DNA of 64,000 nucleotides from NCBI RefSeq assembly GCF_009193325.2, contig NZ_CP059856.1, positions 3,038,001 to 3,102,000 of the forward strand, in the 5' to 3' direction. This stretch comes from Bacteroides zhangwenhongii (GTDB taxonomy: Bacteria > Bacteroidota > Bacteroidia > Bacteroidales > Bacteroidaceae). The stretch's first letter is position 1, and every line of letters starts with the position of its first letter. A model generated the notes under the pieces. That model was not told the DNA's origin. It saw only the letters and a list, made by a program, of their open reading frames with translations, and ran no database searches. This document shows positions 10,088 through 17,975 of this stretch, piece by piece. The position numbers and the translations under genes were made by a program.

Positions 10088-10095
10088 CAAAGATA
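10088..10095 (-). promoter_or_regulatory. Candidate -7 box of ECF sigma gene
   Basis: TATCTTTG on the minus strand fits the Bacteroides TAnnTTTG consensus, 57 bp upstream of the sigma start. No TTTG is seen at the expected -33 distance, so the promoter may be weak or activated. Confidence 0.45.
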
Positions 10096-10299
10096 ATAAG
10101 CTTTCGGACTTTATTCGTTCATTATTTAAAAAACTTGCCAGGTTCCCCGTCACTTTAACTGGGAATCTTCCATTTCCATACAAAAATGAATTAGGAACAT
10201 TGATGTAACGCATCACCAAAAATTATCCATCAAGATACGAACTTTATTTCTTTCTCTGCCTACTATCATTAATTTCACTGCCTATACTTATTTCGTTTA

Positions 10300-10387
10300 A
10301 CTATAGTCTCCCTTACGTATGACTATAGTTATGCGCAAAGAAGACTATAGTTATTCTTGCGGAACACTATAGTGCAACGAAGTAATA
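10300..10387. repeat. 22-bp-period array with palindromic ACTATAGT cores
   Basis: The octamer ACTATAGT, a perfect palindrome, occurs at 10300, 10322, 10344 and 10366, each exactly 22 bp after the previous one. The 14 bases between copies differ. Nothing codes here. Two helical turns between cores would place them on one face of the DNA. Confidence 0.85.
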
Positions 10388-10513
10388 GTAGCGGACGAAG
10401 TAAATCCGGATAGGCAAGCAATTATTAAATTATCATACCTATTATATTATTGGGAACTCAGACCTTTAACTAAAATTATTACGGAAAAATTTCTTTAATT
10501 AGGATTATCGTTG

Positions 10514-10521
10514 TAATTTTG
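10514..10521 (+). promoter_or_regulatory. -7 box of mdh promoter
   Basis: TAATTTTG matches TAnnTTTG, 49 bp before the mdh ATG. A one-mismatch -33 element (TTTC, 10490-10493) lies 20 bp upstream. Confidence 0.6.
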
Positions 10522-10570
10522 TCGCGCTAAAAGATAAAACAAATTATCAACTTTTTAAATATATAGTATT

Positions 10571-11512
10571 ATGTCAAAAGTAACCGTAGTAGGCGCAGGT
10601 AACGTAGGTGCTACATGTGCAAATGTACTTGCTTTTAATGAAGTAGCAGACGAAGTAGTAATGCTGGACGTTAAAGAAGGCGTTTCAGAAGGTAAAGCAA
10701 TGGATATGATGCAGACAGCTCAATTGCTGGGCTTCGACACTACAATAGTAGGCTGCACTAATGACTATGCTCAGACTGCTGATTCTGACGTTGTTGTGAT
10801 TACTTCAGGTATTCCTCGTAAACCGGGTATGACTCGTGAAGAACTGATCGGTGTGAACGCTGGCATCGTTAAATCGGTAGCACAGAACATCTTGAAATAT
10901 TCTCCAAACGCTATCCTTGTTGTAATTTCTAACCCGATGGACACAATGACTTATTTGTCATTGAAATCTTTAGGCTTGCCGAAAAACCGTATTATCGGTA
11001 TGGGTGGTGCTCTGGATAGCTCTCGCTTCAAATATTTCCTGGCTCAGGCTTTGGGATGCAATGCTAACGAAGTAGAAGGTATGGTTATCGGTGGTCACGG
11101 TGATACTACTATGATTCCGTTGACTCGTTTCGCTACTTACAAAGGTATGCCTGTAACCAACTTCCTGTCAGAAGAAAAACTGAACGAAGTAGCTGCCGCT
11201 ACTATGGTAGGTGGTGCTACACTGACTAAATTGCTGGGTACCTCCGCATGGTATGCACCGGGTGCAGCTGGAGCATTTGTAGTTGAATCCATCATCCACA
11301 ACCAGAAGAAGATGATTCCTTGCTCTGTATTCCTGGAAGGCGAATATGGCGAGTCAGATATCTGTATCGGTGTTCCTGTTATTCTTGGCAAAAACGGTAT
11401 CGAAAAGATTGTTGAACTAGACCTGAACGCTGACGAGAAAGCTAAATTTGCTGCCAGTGCTGCTGCTGTTCACAAAACAAACGCTGCTTTGAAAGAAGTA
11501 GGTGCTCTTTAA
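10571..11512 (+). CDS. mdh: Malate dehydrogenase (LDH-like type)
   Basis: This 313-residue enzyme interconverts malate and oxaloacetate with NAD; in Bacteroides it serves the reductive branch toward succinate. Visible motifs are the Rossmann loop GAGNVG (8-13), VISNPMD near 120, and the active-site GGHGDTTM with H176. Length and motif order fit the lactate-dehydrogenase-like malate dehydrogenases rather than the longer enterobacterial form. It stands alone between its promoter and a strong hairpin terminator. Codon use is highly regular (GCT, GGT, GAA rich), as expected of a highly expressed gene. Confidence 0.96.
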   Translation: MSKVTVVGAGNVGATCANVLAFNEVADEVVMLDVKEGVSEGKAMDMMQTAQLLGFDTTIVGCTNDYAQTADSDVVVITSGIPRKPGMTREELIGVNAGIVKSVAQNILKYSPNAILVVISNPMDTMTYLSLKSLGLPKNRIIGMGGALDSSRFKYFLAQALGCNANEVEGMVIGGHGDTTMIPLTRFATYKGMPVTNFLSEEKLNEVAAATMVGGATLTKLLGTSAWYAPGAAGAFVVESIIHNQKKMIPCSVFLEGEYGESDICIGVPVILGKNGIEKIVELDLNADEKAKFAASAAAVHKTNAALKEVGAL

Positions 11513-11534
11513 TCCCCTTTTACATTTATATATT

Positions 11535-11575
11535 AAAAGGCTGTTCTTCATTTCAGAAGAACGGCCTTTTTCTTT
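11535..11575 (+). terminator. Intrinsic terminator of mdh
   Basis: The stem AAAAGGCTGTTCTTC (11535-11549) pairs with GAAGAACGGCCTTTTT (11556-11571) across a 6-nt loop and is followed by more T residues. Confidence 0.9.
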
Positions 11576-11623
11576 TCACCGGAATCACTAATTTTGCTAT
11601 ATTTCTAAAAAAAGCTAATTCTT

Positions 11624-11654
11624 TTTGCTTTCTCATAGAAAGCACATACATTTG
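11624..11654 (+). promoter_or_regulatory. Consensus Bacteroides promoter of the TolC export operon
   Basis: TTTG (11624-11627), 19-bp spacer, TACATTTG (11647-11654): a perfect match to the housekeeping Bacteroides consensus, about 115 bp before the TolC-like start. Confidence 0.8.
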
Positions 11655-11768
11655 CATCGTTGTTTATGCAATTATTGTTTAAGCTAACAAGTACAAATAA
11701 ACAGACTATTTCCATAAACAAATTACATAAGAACAGGGTTATTTAAATAGAAGTATCACCTTATTAAT

Positions 11769-13235
11769 ATGCAAGATGCGATGAAAAAACTATTTCTCCT
11801 GACAATCCTATTGCACCTGACTTTTATAGTAAAAGCGCAAACTTCACTAAGCTTGGATAGTTGCCGGGCATTAGCGCTTACCAACAACAAAGATTTGTTG
11901 ATAAGCCATGAAAAAATAAATGCAGCCCATTACCAACGAAAGGCGGCATTTACCAACTACTTACCCAACTTTTCGGCAACCGGAGCTTACATGAGAAATC
12001 AAAAAGAATTCTCTCTATTGAACAACGATCAGAAAGCGGCACTCTCCGGATTGGGAAGTAATCTGGCAGGTCCCATCGGGCAAGCCGCAGCCGGAATTAT
12101 AGCAACTTATCCCGAACTGGCTCCACTCATATCCTCATTAAGCGGAAGTTTACCGGCAGCCCTCGACCAAGCAGGCAATTCTTTGGTGGATGCGCTTCGT
12201 ACAGACACCAGAAATGTATATGCCGGAGCCATCACATTAACCCAGCCTTTATATATGGGCGGTAAAATCCGTGCTTATAATAAAATAACGAAGTACGCCG
12301 AAGAGTTGGCACGCCAACAACATAATGGTGGTATGCAGGAAGTTATCATGAGCACCGACCAAGCCTATTGGCAGGTAATCTCACTGGTCAATAAGAAAAA
12401 ATTGGCAGAAGGTTACTTAAAACTTCTGCAACAACTGGATAGCGATGTTGAGAAGATGATCGCCGAAGGAGTAGCGACCAAAGCGGACGGTCTTTCCGTA
12501 CGCGTCAAAGTCAATGAAGCGGAAATGACACTAACTAAAGTGGAAGACGGATTGAGCCTTTCCCGAATGTTGTTGTGTCAACTATGCGGTCTCGATCTGA
12601 GTTCACCCATCACGCTGGCGGATGAAAATATGGAGAATATTCCATTAATTCCGACAGACACTCATTTCGATCTGTCCACTGCATACGAAAACCGTCCGGA
12701 GATACGCAGTCTTGAACTGGCGACACAAATCTACAAGCAGAAAGTCAACGTAACCCGCGCCGAACATCTTCCGTCTATCGCATTGATGGGAAACTACATG
12801 GTCACCAACCCTTCCGTCTTCAACAGTTTTGAGAATAAATTCAAAGGTATGTGGAACGTAGGTGTCATGGTGCAGCTTCCTATATGGCATTGGGGAGAAG
12901 GTATCTATAAAACAAAAGCTGCAAAGGCCGAAGCACGCATCGCCCAGTATCAGCTTCAAGATGCACGAGAAAAAATAGAGTTGCAAGTCAATCAAGCAGC
13001 ATTCAAGGTGAATGAAGCAGGCAAGAAGTTGGTTATGGCTTCCAAAAATATGGAAAAAGCAGAAGAAAACCTCCGTTATGCAACGCTTGGATTCAGAGAA
13101 GGCGTAATTGCCACCAGCAACGTTCTCGAAGCGCAAACCGCCTGGCTATCCGCCCAATCTGAAAAGATCGATGCACAAATAGACGTAAAACTGACTGAGA
13201 TTTATCTGAAGAAATCATTAGGAACTCTTCAATAA
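11769..13235 (+). CDS. TolC-family outer membrane efflux protein
   Basis: This is an outer-membrane exit duct of 488 residues. The signal peptide is MKKLFLLTILLHLTFIVKAQ; a second ATG at 11781 would start exactly there and may be the real start. Long helical regions with the TolC periodicity (SLSLDSCRALALTNNKDLLISHEK; later RPEIRSLELATQIYKQKVNVTRAEHLPSIALMGNY) are seen twice, as in the duplicated TolC fold. It is first in an operon with an HlyD-type adaptor (91 bp downstream) and two ABC-2 permeases, giving an envelope-spanning pump. Substrate unknown. Confidence 0.93.
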   Translation: MQDAMKKLFLLTILLHLTFIVKAQTSLSLDSCRALALTNNKDLLISHEKINAAHYQRKAAFTNYLPNFSATGAYMRNQKEFSLLNNDQKAALSGLGSNLAGPIGQAAAGIIATYPELAPLISSLSGSLPAALDQAGNSLVDALRTDTRNVYAGAITLTQPLYMGGKIRAYNKITKYAEELARQQHNGGMQEVIMSTDQAYWQVISLVNKKKLAEGYLKLLQQLDSDVEKMIAEGVATKADGLSVRVKVNEAEMTLTKVEDGLSLSRMLLCQLCGLDLSSPITLADENMENIPLIPTDTHFDLSTAYENRPEIRSLELATQIYKQKVNVTRAEHLPSIALMGNYMVTNPSVFNSFENKFKGMWNVGVMVQLPIWHWGEGIYKTKAAKAEARIAQYQLQDAREKIELQVNQAAFKVNEAGKKLVMASKNMEKAEENLRYATLGFREGVIATSNVLEAQTAWLSAQSEKIDAQIDVKLTEIYLKKSLGTLQ

Positions 13236-13325
13236 GTGGAGAGTGAAAAAGTGGAGAATGGAGAGTTGGGAGTAAAACTCATTATCTGGTAATTTATAAA
13301 TAGTAATTTAGTAATTCATTATAAT

Positions 13326-14318
13326 ATGGTAACTACAAAATCACAAAACAGCAATATGCTGCTGGCTTTTCTTACTTTACTCGGAGTTATTGCAATCGTT
13401 GCAGTAGTTGGCTTTTTCATGCTTCGCAAAGGCCCTGAGATCATACAAGGGCAGGCAGAGGTTACCGAATACCGCGTTTCAAGCAAAGTTCCAGGGCGTA
13501 TTCTGGAATTTCGCGTGAAAGAAGGTCAAAGCGTAAATGTCGGTGATACACTGGCTATTTTAGAAGCTCCTGACGTCATGGCAAAAATGGAACAGGCACG
13601 TGCAGCCGAAGCCGCTGCGCAAGCACAGAATGAGAAAGCAATCAAAGGAGCCCGCAAGGAACAAATCCAAGCTGCTTACGAGATGTGGCAAAAAGCACAG
13701 GCAGGTGTTACTATTGCCGAGAAATCATACCAAAGAATCAAAAACCTGCATGAGCAAGGAGTTATGCCCGCACAAAAGTTGGATGAGGTAACCGCACAGC
13801 GTGACGCCGCCATCGCAACCGAGAAAGCCGCCAAAGCTCAATATACAATGGCTAAGAACGGAGCCGAACGTGAGGACAAAATGGCTGCGGAGGCTTTGGT
13901 GAACCGGGCAAAAGGTGCTGTTGCCGAAGTGGAATCGTATATCAAGGAAACCTATCTTATAGCGCCTGCCGCCGGAGAGGTTTCTGAAATTTTCCCGAAA
14001 GTCGGTGAATTAGTGGGTACAGGAGCGCCAATCATGAACATAGCCGAACTGAACGATATGTGGGTAACATTTAATGTGCGCGAAGACCTCCTCAAAGATT
14101 TGACTATGGGAGCCGAGTTTGAGGCAATCGTACCCGCTCTGGATAATAAAACAATCAAACTCAAAGTATATTATCTGAAAGATCTAGGAAGTTATGCCGC
14201 TTGGAAAGCAACTAAAACAACCGGACAGTTTGACTTGAAAACATTTGAGGTGAAAGCTTCCCCTATGGAAGAAGTGGAAAACCTCCGTCCGGGAATGTCG
14301 GTTGTCATTGACAAATAA
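13326..14318 (+). CDS. HlyD/EmrA-type membrane fusion protein
   Basis: This 330-residue periplasmic adaptor is anchored by one N-terminal transmembrane helix (about 10-33, MLLAFLTLLGVIAIVAVVGFF). A biotinyl-lipoyl-like half (YRVSSKVPGRILEFRVKEGQ, about 45-70) is split by a long, Ala/Lys/Glu-rich coiled coil (about 90-200) before the second half (YLIAPAAGEVSEIFPKVGEL). A beta-barrel domain follows (MWVTFNVREDLLKDL). It links the TolC duct to inner-membrane permeases encoded 6 bp downstream. Confidence 0.93.
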   Translation: MVTTKSQNSNMLLAFLTLLGVIAIVAVVGFFMLRKGPEIIQGQAEVTEYRVSSKVPGRILEFRVKEGQSVNVGDTLAILEAPDVMAKMEQARAAEAAAQAQNEKAIKGARKEQIQAAYEMWQKAQAGVTIAEKSYQRIKNLHEQGVMPAQKLDEVTAQRDAAIATEKAAKAQYTMAKNGAEREDKMAAEALVNRAKGAVAEVESYIKETYLIAPAAGEVSEIFPKVGELVGTGAPIMNIAELNDMWVTFNVREDLLKDLTMGAEFEAIVPALDNKTIKLKVYYLKDLGSYAAWKATKTTGQFDLKTFEVKASPMEEVENLRPGMSVVIDK

Positions 14319-14324
14319 GAAGTC

Positions 14325-15506
14325 ATGAAAGAAAGAGAAAAGAAATATATAGCTTTGTGGCAAGTCATGCAAAGGGAATGCCGACGGTTGGTTTCACGTC
14401 CGCTTTACCTTTTCTGCATGGTTATCGCTCCACTATTCTGCTATATCTTCTTCACGACATTAATGGATTCGGGACTTCCGCAGAATCTTCCGGCCGGTGT
14501 AGTGGATATGGACGACTCATCGACTTCCCGCAACATCGTGCGCAATCTGGATGCCTTCTCGCAGACGGGTGTCATAGCGCATTACAGTAATGTGACGGAT
14601 GCGCGAATTGCTGTACAGGAAGGGAAAATCTATGGATTTTTCTACATCCCGAAGGGTTTATCCGCAGAAGCGCAAAGCCAGCGGCAACCTAAGATTTCTT
14701 TCTACACCAACTATTCTTATCTGATTGCCGGCTCCTTGCTTTTCAGAGACATGAAAATGATGGGGGAACTCACCTCCGGTGCCGCCGCACGAACCGCTTT
14801 ATATGCCAAAGGGGCAACGGAAGGCCAGGCGATGGGATTTCTGCAACCTATTGTGATTGATACGCATCCTCTGAATAACCCGTGGCTGAACTATTCGGTA
14901 TATCTGTGCAACACATTGATACCGGGAGTACTTATGTTACTTATATTCATGGTTACCGTCTATTCAATCGGTGTGGAAATCAAGGACCGTACCGCACGTG
15001 AATGGTTACGTATGAGCAATAACTCGATTTATATTGCATTGGCAGGAAAACTACTGCCCCATACGGTTATCTTTTTTATTATGGGCATATTCTATAATGT
15101 ATACCTGTATGGTTTCCTGCATTTTCCTTGCAATAGCGGTATTTTTCCGATGATATTCGCAACACTCTGTCTCGTTCTCGCCTCGCAATGTTGCGGCGTT
15201 GTCATGATAGGAACCTTACCGACCTTGCGGCTTGGACTGAGTTTCGCTTCCTTATGGGGAGTTATATCATTCTCCATCTCCGGCTTTTCATTTCCGGTAA
15301 TGGCGATGCATCCCGTTTTACAAGCTTTGAGCAATCTGTTTCCGTTGCGTCACTACTTCCTTATTTATGTAGATCAAGCGCTCAATGGGTACAGCATGGC
15401 TTATTCTTGGAGTAACTATATGGCATTACTGATATTCATGCTGCTTCCTTTTCTGGTAGTTCACCGCTTAAAAGAAGCACTTGTTTATTATAAATATATT
15501 CCCTAA
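14325..15506 (+). CDS. ABC-2 type transporter permease (first of a pair)
   Basis: This inner-membrane protein of 393 residues has the ABC-2 permease plan: one N-terminal helix (LYLFCMVIAPLFCYIFFTTL), a large periplasmic domain (about 50-190, including GVVDMDDSSTSRNIVRNLDA), and five C-terminal helices. It resembles YhhJ/YbhR/YbhS export permeases. Its stop directly abuts the start of the second permease at 15507. No ATP-binding subunit is encoded in this operon. Confidence 0.9.
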   Translation: MKEREKKYIALWQVMQRECRRLVSRPLYLFCMVIAPLFCYIFFTTLMDSGLPQNLPAGVVDMDDSSTSRNIVRNLDAFSQTGVIAHYSNVTDARIAVQEGKIYGFFYIPKGLSAEAQSQRQPKISFYTNYSYLIAGSLLFRDMKMMGELTSGAAARTALYAKGATEGQAMGFLQPIVIDTHPLNNPWLNYSVYLCNTLIPGVLMLLIFMVTVYSIGVEIKDRTAREWLRMSNNSIYIALAGKLLPHTVIFFIMGIFYNVYLYGFLHFPCNSGIFPMIFATLCLVLASQCCGVVMIGTLPTLRLGLSFASLWGVISFSISGFSFPVMAMHPVLQALSNLFPLRHYFLIYVDQALNGYSMAYSWSNYMALLIFMLLPFLVVHRLKEALVYYKYIP

Positions 15507-16748
15507 ATGAAAGATATAAAATTAAAAGAGAAGATAGTACAAGGTATCAATGACCTGTTTTATATCTGGAAACGGGAGTTTCAGACAACTTTCCGCGACC
15601 AGGGGGTACTGATATTCTTTATACTCGTTCCATTGGGTTATCCGCTATTATACAGTTTCATTTACGATAATGAAGTTGTGCGTGAGGTCCCCGCTGTCGT
15701 TGTGGATGACTCTCATTCATCTCTCAGCCGTGAATACCTGCGCAAAGTAGACGCTACGCCCGATATCCAGATTGTTTCATACTGTGCCGATATGGAGGAA
15801 GCCAAGCAGATGTTGAAAAACCGACTTGCGTATGGTATTATCTATATACCCTCTGACTTTAGTGATAATATAGCTAAAGGAAAACAGACGCAAGTCAGCA
15901 TTTATTGTGATATGAGCGGATTACTTTATTATAAATCCATGCTCATAGCCAATACAGCCGTTTCATTGGATATGAATCAGGATATCAAAATTGCACGTAG
16001 TGGCAATACTACTGACCGTCAAGATGAAATCACCGCTTATCCGATAGAGTATGAGGAAATTTCCATATTCAATCCTACTGCCGGATTCGCAGCTTTTCTG
16101 ATTCCTGCCGTACTGGTGTTAATCATTCAGCAAACCTTATTGCTCGGCATTGGCTTGGCTGCCGGTACTGCCCGAGAAAACAACCGTTTCAAAGACCTTG
16201 TTCCCATCAACCGGCATTACAACGGTACTTTACGGATTGTACTCGGAAAAGGTCTGAGCTACTTCTTGATTTATATATTGGTAGCTTTTTATGTACTGTA
16301 TATTGTCCCAAGAATATTCAGCCTCAACCAAATAGGACAACCGGACTCATTAGTGTTATTTGTTGTCCCCTATTTAGCCGCCTGCATATTCTTTGCAATG
16401 ACTGCCTCTATCGCTATCCGCAACCGGGAAACGTGTATGCTGATTTTTGTATTTACATCTGTCCCTTTATTATTTATCTCCGGAATTTCATGGCCGGGAG
16501 CCGCCATACCTCCCTTTTGGAAGTATGTATCTTACATCTTCCCGTCTACTTTCGGTATCAATGGTTTCGTGAAAATCAATAATATGGGAGCTACTCTAAG
16601 CGAAGTAGCCTTTGAATATAAAGCTTTATGGTTACAGGCAGGCATTTACTTCCTTACCACCTGTTGGGTATATCGCTGGCAAATCCTTATGAGCCGTAAA
16701 CATGCGATAGAGAGATATAAAGAATTAAAAGAGAAGGCCCTACATTAA
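15507..16748 (+). CDS. ABC-2 type transporter permease (second of a pair)
   Basis: A 413-residue paralogue of the preceding protein: N-terminal helix (VLIFFILVPLGYPLLYSFIY), periplasmic domain with VVVDDSHSSLSREYLRKVDA, and five helices from about residue 190. The two probably form a heterodimeric export channel under the HlyD/TolC pair. Gene order TolC-HlyD-permease-permease is common in Bacteroidota. It ends 230 bp before a convergent outer-membrane protein gene, with a bidirectional terminator between. Confidence 0.9.
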   Translation: MKDIKLKEKIVQGINDLFYIWKREFQTTFRDQGVLIFFILVPLGYPLLYSFIYDNEVVREVPAVVVDDSHSSLSREYLRKVDATPDIQIVSYCADMEEAKQMLKNRLAYGIIYIPSDFSDNIAKGKQTQVSIYCDMSGLLYYKSMLIANTAVSLDMNQDIKIARSGNTTDRQDEITAYPIEYEEISIFNPTAGFAAFLIPAVLVLIIQQTLLLGIGLAAGTARENNRFKDLVPINRHYNGTLRIVLGKGLSYFLIYILVAFYVLYIVPRIFSLNQIGQPDSLVLFVVPYLAACIFFAMTASIAIRNRETCMLIFVFTSVPLLFISGISWPGAAIPPFWKYVSYIFPSTFGINGFVKINNMGATLSEVAFEYKALWLQAGIYFLTTCWVYRWQILMSRKHAIERYKELKEKALH

Positions 16749-16778
16749 TTCATTTTTGATATAGGATATTAAGTTGTA

Positions 16779-16817
16779 TGACACCCGGGTGTCATGCAAC
16801 CTGAGATCCGGGTGTCA
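16779..16817. repeat. 16-bp perfect palindrome with a second half copy
   Basis: TGACACCCGGGTGTCA (16779-16794) is self-complementary. Its right half with two more bases, CCGGGTGTCA, recurs at 16808-16817, 23 bp downstream. It lies in the 233-bp convergent gap after the permease genes. It has no T-run, so it is more like a protein site or repeat than a terminator. Confidence 0.6.
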
Positions 16818-16910
16818 GACAAGTAGTTCTTGCAGATAAATGAGAGACAGAATGTATAACTCGTCCCAATATCATATAATAAGAAGAAATATATCAAACA
16901 TTATAATATA

Positions 16911-16950
16911 AAAATCCCTCGTTCCAGAGAGTATAGAACGAGGGATTTTA
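16911..16950. terminator. Bidirectional hairpin terminator
   Basis: AAAATCCCTCGTTC pairs with GAACGAGGGATTTT, with A-rich sequence before and T-rich after, so it can stop transcripts from both the permease operon (+) and the outer-membrane protein gene (-). Confidence 0.85.
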
Positions 16951-16981
16951 AAGAGATATTATAAAGAGAGTATAATCCTTA

Positions 16982-17587
16982 TTAGAATTTATAACCTACA
17001 CCGATAGAGAAGTTCATGTTCTTTCCAGAACCATCACCATCGTACAACTTAGTTAAACCAAATTCTCCAGTTAAGTCTATAAAGAATTTATTGATTTCGT
17101 AAGCAACACCTACGCCAATTCCCGCATCAAATCTCTTCATGCCAGCTTGATCATCACCATCTCCAAAGATATCTATTTTTTCACTTTCGCCACCTGCTTC
17201 ATATTTTTCTTTACCAGCAATACCAAATGCAAAATAAGGACCTGCTTTTACCACAATATTCTGATTATCAGCAACGGCAAATCTTGCAGCAGCCAAAACT
17301 GGAATCTCAAGATACATCGGATTGTCTGTGATTTTCAACTCATAGCCACTTTCTTCAATTTTAGCCTTTGCACCTTTAGTCGTAAACATCAAAGATGGTT
17401 GAATAGACCACATTTCTGTAAACTGATATTCCATACCAACCCCAACATTGAAACCTATTTTCATATCAGTTTCAGCATCACCTGTAAAATTACTCATGTT
17501 CATACCAACTTTGGCATTCCAAGAAACCTGAGAATAAGAAACGATAGAAACAAGTGCAAATAGCACAAAAATCAAACCTTTTTTCAT
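16982..17587 (-). CDS. Small outer-membrane beta-barrel protein
   Basis: This 201-residue protein has a signal peptide (MKKGLIFVLFALVSIVSYSQ) and alternating beta strands typical of the 8-stranded porin-like barrels of Bacteroidota: VSWNAKVGMNMSNFTGDAET, NVGVGMEYQFTEMWSIQPSL, FDAGIGVGVAYEINKFFIDL. It ends with the barrel signature SIGVGYKF. A loop rich in Asp and Gly (IDIFGDGDDQAG) could bind calcium, but that is inference. Specific function unknown. Confidence 0.85.
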   Translation of the reverse strand: MKKGLIFVLFALVSIVSYSQVSWNAKVGMNMSNFTGDAETDMKIGFNVGVGMEYQFTEMWSIQPSLMFTTKGAKAKIEESGYELKITDNPMYLEIPVLAAARFAVADNQNIVVKAGPYFAFGIAGKEKYEAGGESEKIDIFGDGDDQAGMKRFDAGIGVGVAYEINKFFIDLTGEFGLTKLYDGDGSGKNMNFSIGVGYKF

Positions 17588-17975
17588 ATCATTTATTTTT
17601 TAATTCGCCTCCCTCTTTCCCTTTGGTCAGCATTATTAATAGTTTTGTATCTCTAGTGCGGGGAATTTCCTGAACTTTGTTAGAGTATCAAGACACACCG
17701 TTTCATATTTAACGTCTATTTCGTACCCGCAAATATATTTCATTTATTTTATATAAAAAAATCCTAGAACAACTATTTTTTGCATAAATGTTATTAAAGT
17801 GTGACTATTTAGGCGAAAATAGTGTTTATCCTGTCATTTTTCGTGCTTAATAATTTTGGTAAAATAATATCATTGAAACATTCTTGCAACAAACACACAT
17901 ATTTTATTATAAACCAACGGGTAGTCACAAGAATATTCTTATATTTGTTCGTTATATAAGAAACATTATATAGAT
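17588..17975. other. Divergent intergenic region of 388 bp
   Basis: It lies between two outward-facing genes. A -7-like box TATATTTG on the minus strand (17730-17737) and one on the plus strand (17940-17947) are the only signals recognised. The remainder is AT-rich without a credible reading frame. Confidence 0.5.
17940..17947 (+). promoter_or_regulatory. -7 box upstream of thioredoxin-fold protein
   Basis: TATATTTG fits TAnnTTTG, 28 bp before the ATG at 17976; no convincing -33 element. Confidence 0.5.

Larger units (their letters stand above)
10032..10570. other. Intergenic region between ECF sigma gene and mdh
   Basis: This 539-bp divergent gap holds the -7 boxes of both flanking genes and a 22-bp-period array of ACTATAGT cores (10300-10387). 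No credible reading frame or RNA gene was seen in the rest. Confidence 0.6.

Noticed and set aside
10300..10387. CRISPR-like array
   Set aside because: The repeats are only 8 bp and the spacers 14 bp, with no cas genes nearby; the same holds for the arrays at 33783 and 48031.
13236..13325. GTGGAGA-type short repeats after the TolC-like gene
   Set aside because: Copies are irregularly spaced and imperfect, so they look like simple purine-rich drift.
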